Shown here piece after piece: positions 14,344 through 22,351 of a stretch of DNA of 38,794 nucleotides (the first letter of the stretch is position 1; each line of letters starts with the position of its first letter). The notes under the pieces are model-generated. The model ran no database searches and was not told where the DNA came from. It saw only the letters and a program-made list of their open reading frames with translations. Location: positions 1-38,794 of the forward strand of contig DAIDIC010000145.1 of NCBI GenBank assembly GCA_027459525.1, written 5' to 3'. The stretch comes from JAJYBV01 sp021812265. GTDB taxonomy: Bacteria > Chloroflexota > Ktedonobacteria > Ktedonobacterales > JACDGC01. Position numbers and translations under genes: made by a program.

Positions 14344-15444
14344 TTACCAGCGTTCCACGCCATGGCCGGCGCCAACGCCGGAAAGTTCATAGCGCGATGA
14401 TGTTTGCGAATAACCGCCGCGATATTTTTCATCCGCAATCAGCATGGGAGTATCTAAATCGATAAAACTAAACCCGCCGACGCCGGCGGCAAAATGCGCG
14501 GCAACAGCCGTGCCCAGGCGCGATTCCATCATTGCGCCAATCATCAAGCCGATTTTTGCGCCATGGCATACGCCCACAATATCTGCTGCTCCGGATAACG
14601 CCGATTTCATCAATTTAATATTGATAAAATGCGCCGCGTGTTCCTGCGCAACGCGAATTGCGTCTGCGGCCGTTTGCACGCTTTCGTCGGCGGCTATCGG
14701 CACATGAGACTGCGCCGTCATTTGCGCCATACCTTTCCAATCATCACGATGCACCGGCTGTTCAAATAAAACAGGAATAATACCCCGTCGCTCTAAAATA
14801 TCCAATAAGCGTAAAGCATTAGGCGCATTATATCCTTGGTTGCCGTCTATCATAATGCGCGCGTTGCGGGCAGCTTCATGTACAGCAACCACACGCGCCT
14901 CATCATCAGCAAGGCTGCCGCCAACTTTAATTTTAATCAGCGAAAATTCATGCTCATATTTTGTCGCCAGTTCACGCGCGCGATCCGGAGTAACAATCGG
15001 AATGGAAATATCTGTTTCCACACCGGTTGAAGCGCCGCCAAAATAGCGATACATGGGTATTTTGCAGTGCCGCAAATAGGCGTCGAGCACGGCGGACTCC
15101 ATGGCGTTTCGCGCCGCAGACTGCGCCTTAAAATGAACCTGCAATAAATCACAGATGGTGCGCCAACTTGCGGCGTCGCGCCCGCGAAGCATATCTCCCA
15201 TTTCGCGCGCAACGGCAAGAATAGTTGCCTGCGTTTCGCCGCCGCTGGTTCCGGAGGGAGATCCTTCCCCAAGACCATATACTCCGTCTTCCAATTCTAC
15301 ACGAACCATTACATTATCGGCGTTTTCAAATTTTCCGGTTGCAATAACAAATGGCTCTTTTAATTTAGAATCTGCCGCATCTACAATGACACTTCTGATA
15401 ACAGTGGGATTACCCGCGCCATATGGCGCTGCGGGATAGTTCAT
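14344..15444 (-). CDS. Enolase-superfamily enzyme, dipeptide (L-Ala-D/L-Glu) epimerase-like
   Basis: A 366-residue enzyme of the muconate-lactonizing subgroup. The catalytic set is complete: KIKVG with two lysines (171, 173), metal ligands Asp200 (IDGNQGY), Glu228 (FEQPV) and Asp253 (ADES), and the second base Lys277 (INIKLMK). MIGAMMESRLGTAVAAHFA and DLDTPML near the C-terminus match dipeptide epimerases of the YkfB/YcjG type, which epimerise L-Ala-D-Glu from peptidoglycan turnover. Assigning the exact dipeptide from sequence is unsafe, because relatives accept many dipeptides and o-succinylbenzoate synthase shares the fold. It begins 31 bp after the stop of the MFS transporter and is probably the last gene of the lipoprotein-MFS-epimerase operon. 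The ribosome-binding site before ATG 15444 is weak (GTGAG). Confidence 0.85.
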   Translation of the reverse strand: MNYPAAPYGAGNPTVIRSVIVDAADSKLKEPFVIATGKFENADNVMVRVELEDGVYGLGEGSPSGTSGGETQATILAVAREMGDMLRGRDAASWRTICDLLQVHFKAQSAARNAMESAVLDAYLRHCKIPMYRYFGGASTGVETDISIPIVTPDRARELATKYEHEFSLIKIKVGGSLADDEARVVAVHEAARNARIMIDGNQGYNAPNALRLLDILERRGIIPVLFEQPVHRDDWKGMAQMTAQSHVPIAADESVQTAADAIRVAQEHAAHFINIKLMKSALSGAADIVGVCHGAKIGLMIGAMMESRLGTAVAAHFAAGVGGFSFIDLDTPMLIADEKYRGGYSQTSSRYELSGVGAGHGVERW

Positions 15445-15475
15445 GGACAGTGTAACTCACTTTCTGGAAAAATGG

Positions 15476-17161
15476 TTAAAACCCAATGGAAAATGTTTCC
15501 GAAACGGTTTCGGTTCCTTTTGATGGTTTCCAAAGGAGCAGCGAGCAAATCGCCGCCGCCAAAGCCAACCAAACGGCAACGCCGAAAAAGTCTGTTAATG
15601 TATGGGCTGCCGCTGCAGTTAAGGCGTTTCCATACGCTTGAACCTGCTGTAAACTTGTTATATTCGTCGGCGCAGGTATTTGGCGCGCCAACTGTATATA
15701 ATGCTGCACACCCCAAGAAGATAACGCCGCCAGCCCTAAAATCATTCCCGTCATACGCAGCGCAGTAATAACCGCCGCGGAAACTCCAAAAGAATTTTTA
15801 GGCGCCGCATTCAACGCTGTTACACTGATTGGCGCAACAACCAAGCCAAAACCAGATCCCGAAATAACCGCTCCTAGCGTTACCATATTCCAGTCTATCA
15901 CAGATCCCCATCTGCTCATCACAAAAAAACCTAACGCTATCAGCAACGACCCGAAAAATCCGACAAAACGGCTGCCGAACCGCGAGGTCAACACTCCACC
16001 CAAAAAGGCGCCAATTGGTATCAGCGCCGTCATACGCAGCAGCGCCAATCCCGCGCTTAAATATCCCGAACCGCTGGTTAGGGTAAGGATATATGTGGGA
16101 ATATCAACCAGCGCCGCTATAAGAACAACCCCTATCAATGCGCTAAAAAGCGCGTCTGCGCTGAACGCGATATTTGCAAACAGCCGCAAACTGATAATGG
16201 GGAGCGCCGCGCGCATTTCCAGCGCAATAAACAGCGCAAAAACAACTAACCCTAAAATAATAAGCAATGGATTATTTTGCGGAGCCTGCGCGCCGCTAAA
16301 AGATCCAAGCGCGCCAGCCTCTTGGCTTAAACCAGAACTGAGCAGCAATAATGATATTCCCAACATCAGCGACCCAAGCCAGTCGACACGCGCCAGCGTT
16401 TTTTTCTGCGCCGCTGATTTGGTATCGGCGCGCGCCGGCCACAGAAAAATAATCGCCACGCAGATTGCCGCCGCCAGCGGAATATTCAACAAAAATATCC
16501 ATTGCCATGAAACGGAAAAAATTCCCCAAGTCCAATTGGCGTTTTGAATAATCAGCGCGCCATACAGCGGGCCAAGCGCGCCGCCGGCCTCAGTTACTCC
16601 GCCGATAATACCTAACGCAGTTCCTCTGTGGCGTTCGCCATACATATCGCCAATCATCGCAATAGCCGCCGGCACAACCGAGCCACCGCCAATCGCCTGC
16701 AAAAACCGCGCCAAAATCAGCCACGAAAGCCCATCACTGGGACTGGTTATCCCAATTTTTGCCAAAAAATTTAACGGCAGCCACTCCCCTAAATTCGGAG
16801 CGGCCGCACAGAGCAATGAGCCAACAGCAAATAGGGACAGGCAGGCAATTAAAATTCGCCGGCGGCCCAATATATCTGAAACACGGCCCATCAATGGCAT
16901 AACAATAACATATCCCAGCAAATAACCGCTTACTACCCACGAAAGCGCGTGCAAGTTCGGCTCCGGCGGCAATTCAAACGTATTGGCAATCGGCAGTAAT
17001 GCGGTAACCACCACTGTCTGATCCAGAGCGGTCAGCAATACAGCTGCGCCGAGCAGCGCCATAATTATCGCGCGCGCCGTCGGACGCAACGTGATTGTAG
17101 CCGCATCGGCGCCAGACGCAATAACCGCAGGATCCGCAGATGTATCTGAAACACTATCCAT
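15476..17161 (-). CDS. MFS transporter, 14-helix DHA2-type drug/lipid efflux pump
   Basis: A 561-residue multispanning protein. The first helix carries LTALDQTVVVTALLPIA (the DHA2 motif D1 region); motif A follows as PLMGRVSDILGRRRILI, and GSGFGLVVAPISVTALNAAP fits later helices. About 14 hydrophobic segments can be counted, the DHA2 number, rather than 12. The N-terminal 27 residues are acidic and cytoplasmic. The gene starts 24 bp after an LprG-like lipoprotein gene on the same strand. In mycobacteria the lprG lipoprotein and the 14-helix MFS transporter P55 (Rv1410c) form the same gene pair and work together in moving lipids such as triacylglycerol outward. By analogy this pump may export lipids or drugs with the lipoprotein as partner; that is inference from gene order and domain type. 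Confidence 0.9.
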   Translation of the reverse strand: MDSVSDTSADPAVIASGADAATITLRPTARAIIMALLGAAVLLTALDQTVVVTALLPIANTFELPPEPNLHALSWVVSGYLLGYVIVMPLMGRVSDILGRRRILIACLSLFAVGSLLCAAAPNLGEWLPLNFLAKIGITSPSDGLSWLILARFLQAIGGGSVVPAAIAMIGDMYGERHRGTALGIIGGVTEAGGALGPLYGALIIQNANWTWGIFSVSWQWIFLLNIPLAAAICVAIIFLWPARADTKSAAQKKTLARVDWLGSLMLGISLLLLSSGLSQEAGALGSFSGAQAPQNNPLLIILGLVVFALFIALEMRAALPIISLRLFANIAFSADALFSALIGVVLIAALVDIPTYILTLTSGSGYLSAGLALLRMTALIPIGAFLGGVLTSRFGSRFVGFFGSLLIALGFFVMSRWGSVIDWNMVTLGAVISGSGFGLVVAPISVTALNAAPKNSFGVSAAVITALRMTGMILGLAALSSWGVQHYIQLARQIPAPTNITSLQQVQAYGNALTAAAAHTLTDFFGVAVWLALAAAICSLLLWKPSKGTETVSETFSIGF

Positions 17162-17185
17162 ATTGTTTTACTGCTCCGATTGTAT

Positions 17186-17905
17186 TTATGGCGCGGTGAT
17201 CGTTACATGTTCGTTAAACTGAGAAAGCGCAATTACCCGCTCGGAAGCATTGGTGTCTCCGGAAACTATGATACCTTTCAGCGACACTTGGTAAATTTGG
17301 CTGTCTTTCTGCCCAATCCACAACGTTACATTTATCGACGCAGTTTGCGACGCGCCGCCAAAAAAAGCCGCAACTACAGAATTACTGATGGTTCCGGATA
17401 TTTTCCAAACACTTACTCCATTTACGGTATCAGCCGAAGGAACGCTGGGAGATTGAATTTGGTTGATAATGGCGCCAATCCCGACTTGTGGATCAAATAA
17501 TTTAGACACATCGGGTATTAATGTTGTTTTGCTGTATATACCGGTTCCGGAAAGATCAGCGTATACAGTTCCGTTTATAAAAATAACATGAATTTGCTGG
17601 GTAATACCGGCTAAAATATTATCATCGGCGGTAACTTTCATAGAGCCTGGCCGGACAAAGTCACCGTCAGCCTTGGCAATGGCAAACACACCTGGCTGAA
17701 TATTCGACGCGGTAATGGTAAAATGCAGCGCAGTATCAGCGTTAAACGCTGCGCTGGCTTTTGAAAGCAGCGAAGCAGCGCTGGGCGGCGGCGCTGCAGT
17801 TCCTTGAGAACAAGCTGCAAAAAAAACTAACGCCATAAGCAACGAAGCAGCCGAAATACGGCGCAATAACTTCGCGCCGGATAATTCCGTATGTAAGTGC
17901 CGCAT
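17186..17905 (-). CDS. LppX/LprAFG-family lipoprotein
   Basis: A 239-residue lipoprotein. The signal peptide ends in a lipobox VFFAAC with the modified cysteine at about residue 32. The mature part matches the LppX_LprAFG pattern: ASAAFNADTALHFTITAS, then PGSMKVTADDNILAG, IFINGTVYADLSGTGIY, DTVNGVSVWKISGTI and a C-terminal VTLWIGQKDSQIYQVSLKG. This fold forms a half-barrel with a hydrophobic cavity that carries acyl lipids. The frame is open to GTG 17917, but the ATG at 17905 has a GTGAGGA site at good spacing. It is the first gene of a likely operon with the MFS pump and the epimerase. No strong promoter was seen upstream. Confidence 0.85.
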   Translation of the reverse strand: MRHLHTELSGAKLLRRISAASLLMALVFFAACSQGTAAPPPSAASLLSKASAAFNADTALHFTITASNIQPGVFAIAKADGDFVRPGSMKVTADDNILAGITQQIHVIFINGTVYADLSGTGIYSKTTLIPDVSKLFDPQVGIGAIINQIQSPSVPSADTVNGVSVWKISGTISNSVVAAFFGGASQTASINVTLWIGQKDSQIYQVSLKGIIVSGDTNASERVIALSQFNEHVTITAP

Positions 17906-18195
17906 ATAATTCCTCACTTTTTACATCAGACCTTTTATTTTCATATGTTTTCTACAGCAAAACAAACGCTTTACGCCTATTTTAGGAGTTTTGCTCGATT
18001 AGCGCAAGGAAGGATCGTATCCTGCGCTGCTAAGAGGATCCGAAAACGCCATGGTTCCTGCGAACAAGGCGCATCTATTGCGAATCCTTGAAAAGGTGAC
18101 AAAAGCCAGCCGCGCCCAGAAAGAGTATTTATGTTCTCTGGCTGCGTTATCTATTTCCTAATTATAGGATATATTCAAGCTGAGAACCAATGGAT
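17906..18195. other. Intergenic stretch between the lipoprotein gene and the TnpB element
   Basis: About 290 bp with short open frames on the plus strand but no ribosome-binding site and no recognisable product. It should contain the promoter for the lipoprotein operon (minus strand), which I could not place with confidence, and the DNA flanking the right end of the TnpB element, i.e. the sequence an omegaRNA guide would be read from (about 18195 downward). Confidence 0.4.
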
Positions 18196-18225
18196 GTGAC
18201 GACTCCCCATGCGTAAACGCAGGGG
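18196..18225 (-). ncRNA. Predicted 3' end of TnpB element: omegaRNA terminal hairpin
   Basis: On the minus strand, just past the tnpB stop, GAAGCCCCTGCGTTTACGCA is followed by TGGGGAGTCGTCAC. The pairing CCCC-TGCG / CGCA-GGGG (18205-18225) has a 4-base loop and one bulged base. This resembles the right end of many IS200/IS605-type elements, where a small hairpin is followed by GTCAC and the element ends. In TnpB systems this region forms the scaffold of the omegaRNA, whose guide is copied from the adjacent flank. The upstream limit of the RNA, inside the tnpB coding sequence, cannot be set by eye. Confidence 0.5.
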
Positions 18226-18228
18226 CTT

Positions 18229-19449
18229 CTAGCTCGAAAGCAGGCATTGTCGTCCCAATGCCAAAATGTTTAGACTAGCGTTCAGGTCTCTATCTATGAC
18301 GAGACCGCAACAATCACAGTGATACACTCTATCGGCTAACGAAAGGTCACTGTTCCGATGTCCACACCCAGAGCAATTCTGACTGGTGTATGCAGGGTTT
18401 ACAGCGATGTAGGTGCGTGCGGCCCATTCTGCCTTCACGCGCAACAATTCTGCAAACTGCCTCCATGCCGCATCAGCGATGCTCTTGGCAAGACAATGGT
18501 TGTGCATCATTCGATTGACCGACAAGTCCTCAACTGCGATGACATCAAACTGGTTAATGATATGACGACTCTGTTGATGTGTGAAATTCTCACGCCGCCA
18601 GCGAATCCGCTCGTGAGTACGCGCAACGACCTTGCGGCGCTTTTGGCGTTCTTTCCAAGTGGATTGTTCTTCCTTGTTTTGATTGACCAATTGCCAGACT
18701 TGGCTAGCATCCATTTCAGGATGCTCATGCTTCATCTGCTTGGTGACTTCTGCTCTCTTGCTCTTGTGGGCATCCAGGGCTTTAGCATGTTTGCGTTGTG
18801 CTTTGCCCAAGGCTTTTTCTTCCTGGCGAAAGAAACGTGGGTGAGCAATCTCCTGGCCATCAGAAAGAGCAGCAAATGTCTTAAGTCCGACATCAATGCC
18901 CACATCCTGATGAGTTGGTGGCAACGGTGTCGGCTCCCATTCACAGGAGATAGTCACAAACCACTTACCCGTTGGCATACGCCGTATTGTGGCTGTCTTG
19001 GGAGTTCCTTCAATTGGACGGTGATAGACCATCTTGAGTGTACCAACTTTGGAGACAATCAGAGTGCGACCGTCGACTTTACATCCAACAGGAACTTGAG
19101 GAAAGGTCAGACTGTCATAGCGGTTCTTGCCACGAAAGCGCGGGTATCCCGCTTCTTTCTCACCCTCTTTCATCCGACGAAAGAACGCTTTCATTGCAAG
19201 ATCCAAACGAACAGCCACATTTTGAAGGACCTGCGAATGCACGATCTTCAGAGAAGGGCGCTGTTCCTTGAGTGGAGGAATCTCAGTGGTCTGATCATAA
19301 TAGGAGAGACTTGCTTGTCGTTCCTTCCAAGCATCGCGCCGTTCAGCCAGCAAGTGATTGTACAGCCAGCGGCATTCATCTATCTGCTGACTCAATATTC
19401 TCGCTTGCTGTTTCTTCGGATAGATCCGATATTTGAACGTTTTAAGCAT
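18229..19449 (-). CDS. tnpB: RNA-guided endonuclease TnpB (IS200/IS605 OrfB type)
   Basis: A 406-residue TnpB with an intact RuvC nuclease: Asp186 in GIDVGLKTF, Glu307 in IAVEDLSVN, Asp388 in IDRDLNASLNIL. The zinc finger is complete, with NCSGCG (Cys359, Cys362) and YHCDCCG (Cys378, Cys381). The N-terminal part starts with the family signature KTFKYRIYPKKQQ. TnpB uses an RNA made from the element's right end to cut DNA next to a short transposon-adjacent motif, which favours retention of the element. No TnpA (Y1 transposase) gene lies in the window, so this is a solo, IS1341-like copy that would depend on TnpA in trans. AAGGAGAG just before the ATG makes the start secure. Its codon usage looks less biased to GCG/GCC than its neighbours, in keeping with transfer. 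The long plus-strand open frame across it is antisense and not a gene. Confidence 0.95.
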   Translation of the reverse strand: MLKTFKYRIYPKKQQARILSQQIDECRWLYNHLLAERRDAWKERQASLSYYDQTTEIPPLKEQRPSLKIVHSQVLQNVAVRLDLAMKAFFRRMKEGEKEAGYPRFRGKNRYDSLTFPQVPVGCKVDGRTLIVSKVGTLKMVYHRPIEGTPKTATIRRMPTGKWFVTISCEWEPTPLPPTHQDVGIDVGLKTFAALSDGQEIAHPRFFRQEEKALGKAQRKHAKALDAHKSKRAEVTKQMKHEHPEMDASQVWQLVNQNKEEQSTWKERQKRRKVVARTHERIRWRRENFTHQQSRHIINQFDVIAVEDLSVNRMMHNHCLAKSIADAAWRQFAELLRVKAEWAARTYIAVNPAYTSQNCSGCGHRNSDLSLADRVYHCDCCGLVIDRDLNASLNILALGRQCLLSS

Positions 19450-19653
19450 ACATCTCTCCTTAATTTACTTCTATCACTATCTGAACAGAATTTCAAGTAT
19501 GAGAGAAAATTTGGTTGCTCTGATGAGCAACAGCACTTCTATCCCCATAGCTGCATCTAGGGGGATTACGTGCATTCTTGATAAAACAAAAGTGACGACA
19601 CTCACAGATAATTTTGCCGATATTTCCCTAAGCGGCAAATAGTATCAGCCATT

Positions 19654-19686
19654 TTGGCATATTTTTGGCGAATGTCTGTATATAAT
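19654..19686 (+). promoter_or_regulatory. Weak candidate promoter of the receiver-kinase gene
   Basis: TTGGCA (19654-19659) with TGTATA 17 bp downstream, overlapping a perfect TATAAT at 19681-19686 that would be 21 bp away. The leader would be about 220 nt. The surrounding stretch 19450-19914 also holds the unmapped left end of the TnpB element; no gene is recognised in it. Confidence 0.3.
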
Positions 19687-19914
19687 GGCAATAGCGCGTA
19701 GTATATACAGGTTATTGTTCTAAATGGAATTTCGGGTAAACTGCGCAGAAAATATGTGTCTCACAAAGCCAGCTAAACAAGGAAATTGGAGAGCTTGCGC
19801 TTACAAAACATATTTGACACATTCTTTTCCGGCGGCTCCAAGCAAAAACCTTAATCTTCAAAAATGCAGTTGCTTTGATATAGGGAAATTTTGAGAAAAG
19901 TAGGTCCTCCAGCC

Positions 19915-21144
19915 ATGGATGATAATGACAAACAAGTAGTATTGGTTGCCGAAGATGATGAAACGCTTGCATATTTCTTGCGACGTCACTTGGAATCTGA
20001 AGGATATAACACTACCATAGTGGAAAAAGGATCTGAAACCCTTCGCTTGGCGCCTGAAATTAATCCGGATATTATTATTTTGGATGTTGGGCTGCCCGAT
20101 ACTGATGGCTTAACAGTATGCAAACGATTAAAAAAAGATACACAAACCGCAGATATCCCTGTTCTGTTTCTCACCGCACGCGGCGACATTGAAGAACGGG
20201 TAGCAGGCCTTTCCGCCGGCGCACAAGATTATCTGGTGAAACCATTTGCCATTCCGGAGCTGCAAGCAAGGGTAAAAGCCATTTTACGTTCGCGCCGCGA
20301 AGCCAACGAAGCCAAAAAGCAAATCAATCGCAGTCAGCAAAATATCTTTAATGTGTTTAATGATGAAATGCTCACTCCACTAACGGTTATTAACATGGCT
20401 TCGCAAATTTTAACCGAAAATCAGCAACTAAGCAGCCAGCGGCGCGATCAGCTTATCTTAAGCATTCGCAATAGCGCAGAACAACTCACCGGCATTATCG
20501 ATGATCTCCTTTACCTCATCAATCCCGCCAAACACGTTAATGTTGTCAATATTCATAATATTGTGGCAGAAATTGAAAAACGCTGGACGCCACGGGCCGA
20601 AGAAAATAACCAGCGCCTTATTTTTCGCGGTTTGCGAGATATTCCCTTGGTAGACGCCGACGCAACACGACTGCGCAAAACGCTGAATCATTTAATCGAT
20701 AACGCCCTGAAATTTACCCCACGCGGCGGCGTTATTACCTTTACTACCGCGCTGAAACACGCCAACGCCACCGACGCTACCTTCAACGACAGCAACGGAG
20801 CCACATCACTGGTTATTCCATCCGGGCTTATCCCCACAGAAGAACTGCGACAAGATTGGATAATTTTCGTGGTGCGCGACACCGGCATCGGCATTTCTCC
20901 CGAACACCATAAATATGTGTTTCAACCATTTTATCAGGTGGATTCAAGCACCACCCGCGTTACCTCAGGGCTGGGCTTGGGGCTGGCAGTTGTTGCGGCA
21001 TTTGTGCGCACACACCATGGCAGGCTGGCGGTGCGCAGCGGCAACGATCAGGGCACTACAGTACACTTAGCGTTGCCAGTTAAACAAACCGCCATAAGTT
21101 TTACGTCATCACATTTAGACCCCAACGAACCGGAAGGCGCTTAA
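19915..21144 (+). CDS. Response-regulator/histidine-kinase-like protein with Asp in place of the phosphoacceptor His
   Basis: A soluble protein of about 409 residues. Residues 7-125 are a receiver domain with an acidic pocket (EDDE), phosphoacceptor Asp57 (ILDVGLPD), Thr in LTA and Lys109 (VKPF). A short linker leads to a HisKA-like dimerisation helix (about 140-200) and a HATPase_c domain with N box NHLIDNALKFTPRGG, G1 box DTGIGIS and G2 box GLGLGLAVV. In the H box, where active kinases have S-H-E-L-R-T-P-L, this protein reads N-D-E-M-L-T-P-L: the histidine is replaced by Asp150. ATP binding looks possible, but classical autophosphorylation at this site does not. No membrane segments or output domain are present. 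Two starts are possible: TTG 19891 (near AGGGAAA) and ATG 19915. The gene stands alone; no partner kinase or regulator is adjacent. Confidence 0.88.
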   Translation: MDDNDKQVVLVAEDDETLAYFLRRHLESEGYNTTIVEKGSETLRLAPEINPDIIILDVGLPDTDGLTVCKRLKKDTQTADIPVLFLTARGDIEERVAGLSAGAQDYLVKPFAIPELQARVKAILRSRREANEAKKQINRSQQNIFNVFNDEMLTPLTVINMASQILTENQQLSSQRRDQLILSIRNSAEQLTGIIDDLLYLINPAKHVNVVNIHNIVAEIEKRWTPRAEENNQRLIFRGLRDIPLVDADATRLRKTLNHLIDNALKFTPRGGVITFTTALKHANATDATFNDSNGATSLVIPSGLIPTEELRQDWIIFVVRDTGIGISPEHHKYVFQPFYQVDSSTTRVTSGLGLGLAVVAAFVRTHHGRLAVRSGNDQGTTVHLALPVKQTAISFTSSHLDPNEPEGA

Positions 21145-21205
21145 ACCGCAAAGCGCCTCATCGCTGTTAGTTTGAGCAGCCATGCAGAGCAAGGCAACGG
21201 CGCAT

Positions 21206-22039
21206 TTAACGCAACCCCGCAAACAAATCATCTTCCGGCGTCGAAAATGTCGCGCCGGATATCGGTTCCGGCGCAAGCGCAAACGTTTCCATATTCAAAC
21301 GCATAGCTTCAATTTCATTGCTGCTATCGGTAAACGGGTTACCCGGCGGAAGTTGTGTGGCGTGGCAAAGCATAGCCTTTGCTTTTACTGCAAGTTCCGC
21401 GGGCGTTAACTGCAGCCGCGTAGTTATTTCTGCTTCGGGAACACCCATTTCTTCAAATGGGATACCTGCGGCGTTGCCCCCGGGAATAAAATCTGTTTGG
21501 CCGCGGCTGCGCATCATTTGCGTCATTTGAATCATCGTTTCGCGCGATGGTGACGAATAATACACTTTCTGCACCAAATGCGGCGCGCCAAGCTCCGGAA
21601 ACTCATCTTCGCGAGCGCAAGCGGCAATCGCAGTAAGTGTTAAATAGTGAATTGCCACATGATCGGGGTGTCCATATACGCCGTTTGGCGCAAAGGTAAT
21701 AACAACATCCGGACGAAAACGGCGCAAATGCGCTAAAATTTTGGCGGCGGCTTCTTCAGTTGCGGCGTTTTGCAACTGCCCATCCATATAATCCAAAAAC
21801 GAAACATCTTGCACACCAACGGCCGCCGCCGCACGACGCAACTCCATTTCGCGCACCGCGCCCAAGTTTTCTGGCGCCGCCAAAGACGAATCTGCTATTT
21901 CTCCGGCCTCACCGCGAGTAGCGCATACAATCGCTGCGCGGTGTCCGCTGCGCACCGCGCGGTATAGGGCGCCTGCGCAGCCAAATGTTTCATCATCCGG
22001 ATGCGCAAAAACCGTCATAATTTTTAAGGGGCTTCCCAT
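21206..22039 (-). CDS. PIG-L/LmbE family zinc deacetylase
   Basis: A 277-residue enzyme of the PIG-L (LmbE-like) family. The metal motif AHPDDE lies near the N-terminus (about 12-17), and the second HPDH motif comes after FAPNGVYG. GEAGEI and AVREMELRRAA are also typical. Members remove an acetyl group from N-acetylglucosamine conjugates, as in mycothiol or bacillithiol synthesis and in detoxification of thiol conjugates, or from antibiotic intermediates. The general length and layout resemble MshB/Mca/BshB-type enzymes, but the substrate cannot be fixed. The ORF runs back to 22102, but the ATG at 22039 has a perfect AGGAGG site 10 nt upstream and is preferred. Repeat element B and about 310 bp separate it from the NACHT-HEAT gene on the same strand. 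It converges on the receiver-kinase gene. Confidence 0.9.
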   Translation of the reverse strand: MGSPLKIMTVFAHPDDETFGCAGALYRAVRSGHRAAIVCATRGEAGEIADSSLAAPENLGAVREMELRRAAAAVGVQDVSFLDYMDGQLQNAATEEAAAKILAHLRRFRPDVVITFAPNGVYGHPDHVAIHYLTLTAIAACAREDEFPELGAPHLVQKVYYSSPSRETMIQMTQMMRSRGQTDFIPGGNAAGIPFEEMGVPEAEITTRLQLTPAELAVKAKAMLCHATQLPPGNPFTDSSNEIEAMRLNMETFALAPEPISGATFSTPEDDLFAGLR

Positions 22040-22181
22040 GTTTTTTAATCCTCCTGCAATAGTTGCGCCTGCGCCAGAATCGCAGGCGGAATAAGCGAAC
22101 ATTCACATTCAGTTATGCTACGCGCCTGTTAAACTGATTATTCGGCGCGGCGACGCGCTTGATAAAATTTATATTTATTCA

Positions 22182-22297
22182 AAGCGCATGGTTCTCGTAT
22201 CTGCAATAAAGGGAGGTCTGGGGATACCCCAGAACCCCATACAAAGGGCGGCGCCCCTTGTACATCCTCGATTTTCCATACTGAAGCGAAAGTCCTG
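22182..22297 (-). mobile_element. MITE-like element, copy B (one end lost, 116 bp)
   Basis: Reverse orientation relative to copies A and C. The terminus CGAAAGTCCTG lies at 22287-22297 (CAGGACTTTCG on the minus strand). The other terminus is missing: similarity stops at AAGCGCATGG, about 21 bp short of where the inverted repeat should be. A 12-bp direct repeat TTTATATTTATT lies on both sides (22168-22179 and 22298-22309). Both internal palindromes are kept (ACAAGGGGC...GCCCTTTGT; TCTGGGGtatCCCCAGA). It fills most of the gap 22040-22351 between the NACHT-HEAT and PIG-L genes; no other feature is seen there. Confidence 0.78.
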
Positions 22298-22351
22298 TTT
22301 ATATTTATTTTACGCGAGGCAAACAACCTGCGAATATATGCGCAAAATAAC

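Noticed and set aside
18358..19560. 400-codon open frame on the plus strand
   Set aside because: It is antisense to tnpB, which has intact catalytic motifs and a ribosome-binding site; the antisense product shows no family pattern.
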